From contig CADBCZ010000029.1 of the NCBI GenBank assembly GCA_902793335.1, positions 1-35,997 on the forward strand: a DNA stretch of 35,997 nucleotides, in the 5' to 3' direction. The notes beneath the pieces were generated by a model. It was not told where the DNA came from. It saw only the letters and a list, made by a program, of their open reading frames with translations, and did no database searches. Numbering within the stretch: the first letter of the stretch is position 1; each line of letters opens with the position of its first letter. The stretch is from an uncultured Lachnospiraceae bacterium (GTDB taxonomy: Bacteria > Bacillota > Clostridia > Lachnospirales > Lachnospiraceae). A program made the position numbers and the translations under genes. Of the stretch, positions 26,042-32,997 are shown piece after piece.

Positions 26042-26587
26042 CTACCACTTTTCATCAATAAATTTTATCATTCTCCTAACAAGTCTCCACAATTCATCAG
26101 GACTCTTTTCAAATTTCAATATTATTATTTCTCTATATTTACATCCAAGTACACTTTTAATATATATATCTATTGTCACATCTATGAATTTTTGTTTTTT
26201 TTCAGTTTCATTAAGCGGTATTATTATACCATAACATTCATTTTGTTCGATTACGCTTACAAACAAATCGAGCAAATCTTCATTTTCTACAATTCTATTA
26301 TTTACCATTATTTTTCTTTTATTGACGAAAACATCGCTATTACCTCTTAACCAAAATGGTAATGCTCCGTCAAGATCATATAAATATCTAACATGATTAC
26401 AATACTCAACGTCTTTATATTCACTTGATTCAAACATACTTTTTTTCACCAAATTACTATCTTGCAATATAAAGTAACCTCTTTCCTTTTTTTGCGATTG
26501 TTTATCTATTTTGCGTGACAACTTATATTGCATTGCTATCAATATTATTTCTAATGCCGCAAGAATTATATTCCAATTTATTTCCAC
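26042..26587 (-). CDS. Membrane-anchored protein of unknown function
   Basis: A 181-residue protein whose N terminus has one hydrophobic helix (IILAALEIILIAMQ), followed by a basic run (SRKIDKQSQKKER) that predicts an internal C-terminal domain. The rest is globular with YLYDLDGALPFWLRG and WRLVRRMIKFIDEKW at the end. I do not recognise it. The preferred start is the GTG at 26587, six nt after GAGGAG; an upstream GTG at 26605 has no binding site. It is the first gene of the Res-Mod-NTPase operon, so it may be a membrane sensor or anchor of the defence complex. Confidence 0.7.
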   Translation of the reverse strand: MEINWNIILAALEIILIAMQYKLSRKIDKQSQKKERGYFILQDSNLVKKSMFESSEYKDVEYCNHVRYLYDLDGALPFWLRGNSDVFVNKRKIMVNNRIVENEDLLDLFVSVIEQNECYGIIIPLNETEKKQKFIDVTIDIYIKSVLGCKYREIIILKFEKSPDELWRLVRRMIKFIDEKW

Positions 26588-26679
26588 AATACTCTCCTCA
26601 TTCACATCATTATAATAAACATTCCTTTTATATTACACTATTTATTTATAATATTAAAGTATTTATTTTAATCTGCTTA

Positions 26680-27021
26680 TTAATCCATCACCGCAGTACA
26701 AAACACTTCCTCAGCTCCCATCTCAACAAGCTCATTCTCTATCTGCCTTAACATCAAGTATTCAAAATATTCTCCATCTATATCAAAGAATGACGGATAG
26801 ATTCTGTAATTTACACCTTCATATCTGAATACTTCACTTGTTCCCTTGACCGGACAATAAAATGCGTTTTTGTAATAATCCTCTTTATTTTTCTCTGCGT
26901 ACTCTTTCCACTTCGTAAATAATAAATTAAGCTCCTTTGGGATTTCTCCTATGTTCTCACTTGTAATCGTAACAAAATCTCCCTGCAATGCCATATAACC
27001 TGCCTTATAACCCTTACCCAT
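26680..27021 (-). CDS. Unknown 113-residue protein
   Basis: The protein reads GKGYKAGYMALQGDFVTITSEN, KELNLLFTKWKEYAEKNKEDYY, and later FDIDGEYFEYLMLRQIENELVEMG. It looks soluble and acidic with alternating strand and helix character. I do not recognise a family. The ATG at 27021 has AAAGGA ten nt upstream; GTG at 27027 is the other choice. A terminator-like hairpin separates it from TnpV, and a 74-nt AT-rich gap separates it from the operon with the membrane-anchored protein. It may be part of the cargo or a small element protein. Confidence 0.65.
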   Translation of the reverse strand: MGKGYKAGYMALQGDFVTITSENIGEIPKELNLLFTKWKEYAEKNKEDYYKNAFYCPVKGTSEVFRYEGVNYRIYPSFFDIDGEYFEYLMLRQIENELVEMGAEEVFCTAVMD

Positions 27022-27061
27022 AATCACCGCATCCTTTCTTCTTTTATTATTATAATGAAAA

Positions 27062-27088
27062 CGATCTGGAGAAAAGCTCCCCAGACCG
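27062..27088 (-). terminator. Terminator between TnpV and unknown gene
   Basis: CGATCTGGAG (27062-27071) pairs with CTCCCCAGACCG (27077-27088), with one bulge, around a 5-nt loop. The minus strand then reads TTTTCATTAT. It probably ends the element backbone transcript. Confidence 0.7.
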
Positions 27089-27096
27089 TATTACAT

Positions 27097-27474
27097 TTAC
27101 AACTGATATACTATTTCTGAAAATACAATCTCGTCAACACGATTGTTAATAGAATTCATTCTGCGTACCCACTCCATTTGATCGTCAGCTTTCAATTCTT
27201 CCGTAACACCTTCCGCAGCCATCATTTGAGCAGCTATTCTTTCTGCACGTTCTTCTGCCTGCTTCTGTATCTCAAGGCAATGTGATAATAACGTACCCTT
27301 TAACAGCTTTCCGGTATAAATACCCCTATGGTGTTCCTTCAGGAATGTTTCACGAAGCATTCCATACTTTGATAAAAATTGTTCATCATCTCCAGTTTCA
27401 TTTATATCTGTCTGTTCATTATACTCAAGATCAGGAATCAGATAGTCTCCCTCATTGTGATATTTAAGTTCCAT
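27097..27474 (-). CDS. TnpV protein, full length
   Basis: A 125-residue TnpV homologue with GDYLIPDLEYNEQ, LKEHHRGIYT, KQAEERAERIAAQM and an ending QMEWVRRMNSI then RVDEIVFSEI. Its length fits the family. TnpV proteins travel with clostridial integrative elements; the role is unknown. AAAGGAGC lies six nt before the ATG. It is 40 nt downstream of the relaxase gene. A truncated relative is at 93-383, evidence that a related element once lay near the left edge. Confidence 0.85.
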   Translation of the reverse strand: MELKYHNEGDYLIPDLEYNEQTDINETGDDEQFLSKYGMLRETFLKEHHRGIYTGKLLKGTLLSHCLEIQKQAEERAERIAAQMMAAEGVTEELKADDQMEWVRRMNSINNRVDEIVFSEIVYQL

Positions 27475-27514
27475 AGCAGCTCCTTTCTGCCTGTTGACAC
27501 TTATATGCTATTGT

Positions 27515-29071
27515 TTATAGTGACATTCCTCTGTCTCTCTTTCGTTCCTTTGGCAACAATTCACTAATACCATTAGATATTCCGATATGCTTATCCACAT
27601 CATCAGCTATATCGTCAAAACCATGATCTTTTGCTCTTACTGAAACATATTTCGATAAAGCCTCTATGAGATTACTTTGTTTAGTAGTAAGATTTGCTCT
27701 GTAAGAATCTTTGGAATATACAAGCATTCCGGCAGCTTTTACAACACATGCAAGATAACCATACGCCTGCTTCACCGTATCTTTAAGCTCCTCAATCTTT
27801 TTGTTCAAAGGCTCCGTTGCAGCTTTCAACTTTTTATCAAATGCTTTTTTCAGCATTTCAAGTTCCCATTGCACTTCAAGTTTTTCATGCGTAAGTCTAT
27901 CTATTTTAAGTTCCAATTTGTCTATCGTATCTTCTCTAGCTTCGTACTTTTCCTGAAGCTTCTCATATCTTTCATTGAGTTCAAGCTGCTCATTATATTT
28001 TTCAATATAATCTTCCTTGTATCTCTTGACAGCATTACGTTGTATCTCTGCACTTCTTAATATACCCTCTGCCTTGTACTCTGTCAACGAAAGTATCTCT
28101 TCACTTCTGTTTTGTGCAGCAGAAAGACTTTCCTTTGACCTTTCCCTGTTTTGTGCTGCCTCCTCTTTCATTTCTGCTATCTGTTTAAGTTCTTCTTTTC
28201 CCTCCTTAATCAGCTCCTTAGCTGCTTTCTCATGCGCCATAGACAGCCTCGATCTCTTTTCAAGCTTTTCCAATTCGGATTTTTCCACCATAACCTTTGT
28301 TTTGCTAAAAGGGACAGAAGATTCTTCAATCTGTCTTGGCATGCTTTTCACTTCATTATGTATCTGCTCCACAGTTGCTTTATACTGATCTACCGTCATG
28401 TGTTCCCTATGAAGTCCCTTATCTGCAGTGCGCTTAATACCATACCTGCCCATAATGTCCTCAATGACATTCTTCTCTTGCTCCTGCCAGCATTTATTTC
28501 TGTTATTATGCTTATTCACCTTCCCCTCTACCTCAACTCCCATTTCCTTAAGAGCTTTATCAAGACTGTTACGTGCCATCATGCCCTGCTTATACTCTCT
28601 TGCTATGGGTATATAATCTATATGCAGGTGTGGTGTTTTTTCATCAAGGTGCATTACCGCATTAAACACATAAAGGTTTGGATTTCTTTCACTAAATGAA
28701 AGCATATAATCATCAAGTATCTTCTTTGCCACATCCCCAAGCTCAGATCCAACCGAACAGTCCTGCATATTTCCCACCTGAACTACTATCTCATAGAAAT
28801 CCTTTTCCTTATTGCCGGAATGTCTGATCTTCTCAAGATAATCTTTTGCGCTCCCAATTTTTCTGTCCTTGCGTTTCTGCTTTGCATCATACTCCTCAAC
28901 AGCCCTTTCAAAGCACAAATCATAGGCTTCTTCTATCGCCTGCTTTGTGTAGGTTATATTATCCTTAATCCTGTTGGTATCCACGTTCTTTGTTACGAAC
29001 TCCCTGTTATTATGATTAAGACTTCCCCTTCCCTTTGTTACTGATACGCTTAAATATTGCTTTTTCTCCAT
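27515..29071 (-). CDS. mobV: MobV-family relaxase (Pre/Mob)
   Basis: A 518-residue relaxase. Motif I is SLNHNNRE with His20, equivalent to the catalytic His of MobM; motif III is MHLDEKTPHLHIDYIP, the metal-binding histidine cluster. The N-terminal 200 residues form the relaxase domain, and residues about 260-420 are a long coiled coil rich in Glu, Lys and Leu. It would nick the element at oriT and lead the strand into a recipient through a helper conjugation system. GGAGG lies upstream of the ATG. The hairpin-rich region just upstream (29221-29531) is the likely oriT. Confidence 0.93.
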   Translation of the reverse strand: MEKKQYLSVSVTKGRGSLNHNNREFVTKNVDTNRIKDNITYTKQAIEEAYDLCFERAVEEYDAKQKRKDRKIGSAKDYLEKIRHSGNKEKDFYEIVVQVGNMQDCSVGSELGDVAKKILDDYMLSFSERNPNLYVFNAVMHLDEKTPHLHIDYIPIAREYKQGMMARNSLDKALKEMGVEVEGKVNKHNNRNKCWQEQEKNVIEDIMGRYGIKRTADKGLHREHMTVDQYKATVEQIHNEVKSMPRQIEESSVPFSKTKVMVEKSELEKLEKRSRLSMAHEKAAKELIKEGKEELKQIAEMKEEAAQNRERSKESLSAAQNRSEEILSLTEYKAEGILRSAEIQRNAVKRYKEDYIEKYNEQLELNERYEKLQEKYEAREDTIDKLELKIDRLTHEKLEVQWELEMLKKAFDKKLKAATEPLNKKIEELKDTVKQAYGYLACVVKAAGMLVYSKDSYRANLTTKQSNLIEALSKYVSVRAKDHGFDDIADDVDKHIGISNGISELLPKERKRDRGMSL

Positions 29072-29185
29072 AGTATTTTCACCTCCCTTTTTCTGTCCGT
29101 TTAATTCTGCTATTCATGATATTGTTACAAATCAATTTTCAAAATCTGGTCTCTCAGGCTCATACAATACCGCAAGCATTCTAAT

Positions 29186-29467
29186 CTACATTTTAATTTT
29201 AGTTATAAGAACGGGTGCCGGAAACGGCACAAAATCTTCTGTTACTCTTTCCAAGAGTAACGCAATATTAGTTTTGACAGCCATGCCATCAAAACCATTG
29301 CGCTCTCCGAGGGGAAACGTACCCCGTTTCATCGGGTGCATCGTGCCCATGCACGATGTATGCGCCGCCTTCCAATCCCCAAAACATATATATCTATTGC
29401 CATGATACATATAGCTTTGCAGATTGCTTTCACAACATATCACCGGTATGTTGTGAAGTGGTAGCAT
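29186..29467 (-). other. Doubtful 93-codon reading frame in oriT-like region
   Basis: The open frame runs across most of the hairpins in this gap. It has no ribosome binding site, and the ATG is inside the arm of a strong hairpin (29459-29478). The translated peptide includes CMGTMHPMKRGTF and FPLGERNGFDGM and looks well formed, so a real short gene is not excluded. I think the open frame is more likely incidental to conserved structural DNA. Confidence 0.3.
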
Positions 29468-29531
29468 TTATGCTACCATTCAGGCTGCTAATGGACTTTA
29501 AGTGGTAGCAACCTGCTACTACTTAAAATCC
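29221..29531. other. Hairpin cluster upstream of MobV: candidate oriT
   Basis: This 311-nt non-coding stretch holds five separate hairpins: GTTACTCTT with loop TCC (29241-29261, perfect 9 bp); GAAACG/CGTTTC or GGGG/CCCC, mutually exclusive (29311-29330); CATCGTGC/GCACGATG (29339-29358); CACAACATA/TATGTTGTG (29431-29455); TGGTAGCAT/ATGCTACCA (29459-29478). A sixth, with 18-nt arms and a 3-nt loop, is at 29493-29531 at the end of the parR-like gene. Relaxases of the MobV family nick at inverted repeats just before their own gene. The rest of the gap (29072-29220) shows nothing clear beyond the MobV binding site. Confidence 0.6.
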
Positions 29532-29900
29532 ATTCATGAAATCCATCACATCATCCGATATGCTGGATTCCACAGGCTCATTCACAATGCTTTGCGTTTC
29601 CGTTCCTGCATAAGCATAAGAATTATTATCTTTTTGCTTATCATCACTATCACACACACTTGTGAATATCGCCTTATCGCTTAACCTTTCGAGTATTCTG
29701 TCTGCAATCTTATCTGCAATATCCTCACCGTTATTGCAGGATGCGTTGCTGTTCCTCAAATGGTTAAGCTCCCATATCATAAATGCGTTAAGCGATTTCT
29801 GATATGCCATAGCCTCGCTATGCAGCCAGTTCCAAAGCTCCAGTTCTTCCTTATCCGCAAGATTGAAACGCAGGTGTAAGCATTTATTATTCCTATCCAT
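29523..29900 (-). CDS. Small partner of ParM (ParR-like DNA-binding protein)
   Basis: A 125-residue protein with CLHLRFNLADKEELELW at the N terminus, which could form a ribbon-helix-helix, and then a helical region (SLNAFMIWELNHLRN), a variable linker and an acidic C terminus (DDVMDFMNGF). The ATG overlaps the ParM stop by one nt (TAATG). Position after an actin-like ATPase gene matches ParR, which binds the centromere and the ParM filament end through its acidic tail. Homology to ParR itself is not visible, so the call rests on size and context. Confidence 0.6.
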   Translation of the reverse strand: MDRNNKCLHLRFNLADKEELELWNWLHSEAMAYQKSLNAFMIWELNHLRNSNASCNNGEDIADKIADRILERLSDKAIFTSVCDSDDKQKDNNSYAYAGTETQSIVNEPVESSISDDVMDFMNGF

Positions 29901-30826
29901 TACATCAACTCTTTCTGCATATTTGTATAAGCTGCAACCTCATATCCCACAGCAGTTGCACGAATGTCATCAATGTACTCAATCCTAGCTTCAGGAATAT
30001 CAATATACCTCTTAACGATTCCTGCACCACCACCCATAACTACAAGTCTCATTATCTCCGGATTATACTCATACTCCTTTAACCGATTGATGATTTCTGC
30101 CACATACTCCCTTGCGACCTTATCCATGACACTGATATACTTCTCCGGAAGTGCTGCATTACCCTTGATAAGAAACTCCTCACATGATTCATAAGGAATC
30201 TTATACTGCATCTTATTAAGGATTTCAGCCTGCATCTTTCTTATACAGCCCTCAACTCCCATCTGATCCGTATAGGATTTTGATGATACAGGCTTATGAT
30301 CGTAAATGTATATCACATTCATAGTACCGTTGCCTATATCAACAAGAATATTCATCCCGTCATAATCTTTCATCCGACCAGCAACCGCTGCAAAGCCTTG
30401 GGGAAACACATAAGCATTTATGACATTTATCTCATACTGAACATCCTTATATTCAAACTTCAATTCCTTATTCCTCATAAGATAATTTTTGAAGTTCTCC
30501 TTCTGTTCACCAAGCCACATAAGAGGAAGCCCTGCTGCTACCACCACATTCGCATTATCTATCTTTCTCACTCTCAATTCCTTAGCTAAGGCAGCTATTG
30601 TCAGATAGTAATAATCATCACTCAGCACCTTGTCCGGTTCATAAGATTTGTGATCCTCTCCCACAACAAGATACTTGTCCTCATACTTTACAACATCCGT
30701 TGCGATAGATGGCTCAGTATCCTTTACTATCACTCCTGTTCTGAAATGTGTATTGCGAGTTTTGATATTTCCAAAGCCATGATCTATCCCAATGATTTCA
30801 ATTCCTTTATAATTGTATCTCTCCAT
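29900..30826 (-). CDS. ParM-like actin-family ATPase
   Basis: A 308-residue protein of the actin/Hsp70 ATPase fold. Phosphate 1 motif is IGIDHGFGNIKT, phosphate 2 is NILVDIGNGTMNVI (near residue 157), and the adenosine motif is LVVMGGGAGIVKR (near 265). It resembles plasmid segregation ATPases such as ParM and Alp7A, which polymerize and push DNA copies apart. Length is near 320 as usual. The presence in an integrated element suggests a circular, replicating stage. The 82-bp concentric palindrome is just upstream and could be the centromere. Followed by a coupled partner gene. Confidence 0.85.
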   Translation of the reverse strand: MERYNYKGIEIIGIDHGFGNIKTRNTHFRTGVIVKDTEPSIATDVVKYEDKYLVVGEDHKSYEPDKVLSDDYYYLTIAALAKELRVRKIDNANVVVAAGLPLMWLGEQKENFKNYLMRNKELKFEYKDVQYEINVINAYVFPQGFAAVAGRMKDYDGMNILVDIGNGTMNVIYIYDHKPVSSKSYTDQMGVEGCIRKMQAEILNKMQYKIPYESCEEFLIKGNAALPEKYISVMDKVAREYVAEIINRLKEYEYNPEIMRLVVMGGGAGIVKRYIDIPEARIEYIDDIRATAVGYEVAAYTNMQKELM

Positions 30827-30876
30827 AATTGTTCCTTTCCGGCTTATGCCTGTATAATAATAAATTAAATAATTTT

Positions 30877-30958
30877 AAAAGTTTTTTACCCATTGTTTAC
30901 AGTTTATGATTTACAATCTTGTAAACCTTAAACCGTAAACAAACGTATAAAAACTTTT
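30877..30958. repeat. 82-bp concentric palindrome (candidate ori or parC)
   Basis: Three levels share one centre at 30917.5: outer AAAAGTTTTT (30877-30886) with AAAAACTTTT (30949-30958); middle TTGTTTACAGTTT (30893-30905) with AAACCGTAAACAA (30930-30942), one mismatch; inner TTTACAA (30910-30916) with TTGTAAA (30919-30925). GTTTAC-like half-sites occur four times. It fills the gap between the vapE stop and the parM start. The arrangement suits an iteron-type origin near the primase-helicase pair or a ParR-binding centromere near parM. Confidence 0.75.
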
Positions 30959-30964
30959 TTATTT

Positions 30965-32326
30965 TTATTCAAATGCCAGATCATCACGATCACATTTAAC
31001 AAATCCGTCGTCATCGCACTCTTTCCTAAACCAATATTTCTGAATGCCATACTTCTTGAAACGATGAGTTTTATTATCAATTTGTATCCAGTCAGATATA
31101 CATTCTTTCATGATCCTATTGATTTCTTTAACTTCATAATGCTTGGGCTTGCCCTCTCCCCCAAGAGCTTCATTAAAAATCATAAGTGAACAAACATATT
31201 TCTCCGTTGTATCATCGAGCCATGCCCTTATAAGACCAACCGTAGTATCCTCCGGCAAGAAGTTCTCCTGCAATTTTGCAAGATAATTCTCTGTATCTGA
31301 CATAAACTTTAAGCTGTAATCTCCGCTTCTATACACCTGCATAGCTTCCGCCCAAAGCTGATCTATATACTCCCTTGATTCTTTTTCATCCTCAAGGATA
31401 TGCTTCTCAATTCTATCTGCATGGGTAAGTATTGGTGCAAACCGCCTGTTTCCCGTTCTGTCCATTGGAAGAAAATCCATATTATTAGTTGTTCCCACAA
31501 ATACACACTGTCTAGGTCTGTCCTTTGGAAACTTATCATATGGTGTCTTGTATGTTTCCTTCTGTCTGCTAAGGAATGACTTGATTTCCTCAATACTCTT
31601 TGCATTAACTGTTGCAATCATTTCTGACATTTCAATTATCCAATGACCATACAGTTTCCGAAAGACATTATCATCATCAAGGCGTCTCACATCATCGCTA
31701 AACCATTCATCTTTTATTGCAAGCAATCTGAACAATGTTGACTTTCCTATACCTTGTCCTCCCACAAGACATATCATCGTATCGAACTTAATACCGGGAG
31801 AATATATCCGGCTTATCAGTGCCATAAGCAACAGCTTTGTTGCCTCATAAGTATATTCACACTTATCCGCACCAATATACTTTGGTAAAAATTCTCCAAT
31901 CCTGCTTTTGCCATCCCACACAAGCTTTTCAAGGTAATCTTTAATGGGGTGATAACCATTTTCCGTTGCAACAACATTTATTGCCTTGAGCATTTTCTTA
32001 TCATTCATCAGCCCATAGTTGCTTTCCATATACATACAAAGATTATCAATATCATCGTCATTTATACTTTCACCTGCTGAACGTTTCCAAGGAAGTTTTC
32101 CGCATATATCATTACGGTCTGTCATTTCGTTTCTGCATATTTTTTCTTTCAGAAGCGGATCTTTATTCAGGACAATATAGTAATTAGGTATGCTTTGTTT
32201 AACTGCACCATCCTTGCGTTTAAGAAGCTGCTCATAGACATCATCAACAGTAGTCATTTCTCTGTCTATGATCTCCGCCACTTCCTGCCATGAAGCCTGC
32301 TCTGACGTTATCAATTCTCTCGACAA
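30965..32326 (-). CDS. VapE/VirE-type P-loop helicase
   Basis: A 453-residue protein with Walker A CLVGGQGIGKSTLFRLL, a Walker B-like segment GHWIIEMSEM, FVGTTNNMDFL and FRKLYGHW, matching the virulence-associated E family, primase-linked helicases of integrative elements and phage satellites. It would act with the zinc-finger primase in replication of the circle. No ATG fits the start: a TTG at 32326 has AGGGAGG nine nt upstream, while the first ATG is 23 codons later at 32257. The chosen start overlaps the primase gene by 83 nt. Confidence 0.85.
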   Translation of the reverse strand: MSRELITSEQASWQEVAEIIDREMTTVDDVYEQLLKRKDGAVKQSIPNYYIVLNKDPLLKEKICRNEMTDRNDICGKLPWKRSAGESINDDDIDNLCMYMESNYGLMNDKKMLKAINVVATENGYHPIKDYLEKLVWDGKSRIGEFLPKYIGADKCEYTYEATKLLLMALISRIYSPGIKFDTMICLVGGQGIGKSTLFRLLAIKDEWFSDDVRRLDDDNVFRKLYGHWIIEMSEMIATVNAKSIEEIKSFLSRQKETYKTPYDKFPKDRPRQCVFVGTTNNMDFLPMDRTGNRRFAPILTHADRIEKHILEDEKESREYIDQLWAEAMQVYRSGDYSLKFMSDTENYLAKLQENFLPEDTTVGLIRAWLDDTTEKYVCSLMIFNEALGGEGKPKHYEVKEINRIMKECISDWIQIDNKTHRFKKYGIQKYWFRKECDDDGFVKCDRDDLAFE

Positions 32327-32903
32327 TGGTTGACACCTCCCTCCGACCTTTAATGAAGAGTTCCATCTTCTCCTCTTCCGTTCCGGTGCAAAGGATATCA
32401 AGCATATAAGTGATGACAAGCTTATCATGATATAACACCGATATTTCCGGAATATCAAAAACAGCTCCCTGATACCTTGTGCTTAACTGTTCATCAATAT
32501 ATTTAATTGTATCTCTGCATTTACATAGGGAATTAACCGCTGAAAGACACCAGCCTTTGAACTTTGCCTCAATTCTCTGCTGATTCTTCTTTTCTACAAT
32601 CTTGCTTATTGCACTGGGAGATAACACCGAACTCTTTCCATCTTTAATCTGAAGTCCCATATCGGCTATTATCTTTAATGCAGCATCATACTGAGACAAA
32701 TCATATAACCTAGCCACGTAATCTATGGCATCACCCTTAGCACCACATCCAAAGCAGTAATAACGAGAATCTATCTTCATGCTAGGGTGCTTATCATTAT
32801 GAAACGGACAGCAAGCCATTCCATTTTTGCGTACACTAAGGCCGTAATGCTCTGCAACAGCCTTAGCTGTGACATAAGCATTGACCTTTTCAAAAATATT
32901 CAT
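32244..32903 (-). CDS. CHC2 zinc-finger primase
   Basis: A 219-residue protein with the zinc site CCPFHNDKHPSM and YYCFGCGAKGDAIDYV (about residues 31-62), the CHC2 domain of DnaG-type primases. No TOPRIM catalytic domain is visible, so it may supply DNA binding while VapE or another protein provides the rest. The ATG at 32903 has GGAGG 11 nt upstream; a TTG six codons earlier overlaps that site. The final 83 nt overlap the start of the helicase gene in a different frame, which indicates co-expression. Confidence 0.88.
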   Translation of the reverse strand: MNIFEKVNAYVTAKAVAEHYGLSVRKNGMACCPFHNDKHPSMKIDSRYYCFGCGAKGDAIDYVARLYDLSQYDAALKIIADMGLQIKDGKSSVLSPSAISKIVEKKNQQRIEAKFKGWCLSAVNSLCKCRDTIKYIDEQLSTRYQGAVFDIPEISVLYHDKLVITYMLDILCTGTEEEKMELFIKGRREVSTIVERIDNVRAGFMAGSGGDHRQRNDYC

Positions 32904-32938
32904 ATACTTTAACTCCTCCAAAAAATCTCTTTCTTTTT

Positions 32939-32991
32939 TAAGGAGCCTCTGTTATACTTGTGTTGTGAGTACGAGTATGTGAGACTCCTTA
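32939..32991. other. Long hairpin between int and primase genes
   Basis: Outer arms TAAGGAG (32939-32945) and CTCCTTA (32985-32991), followed inward by an ATACTTG/CGAGTAT pair, give a 53-nt structure. On the plus strand it is followed by AGTTTTAC; on the minus strand by A-rich sequence, so it is not a normal terminator for int. It may protect mRNA ends or partly uncouple int from primase. Confidence 0.5.
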
Positions 32992-32997
32992 GTTTTA

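Noticed and set aside
26588-26679. XRE operator before the defence operon
   Set aside because: The AT-rich gap has no GAAC-N8-GTTC site and no clear -35/-10 pair.
29221-29531. CRISPR-like array
   Set aside because: The hairpins are different sequences without regular spacing or identical repeats.
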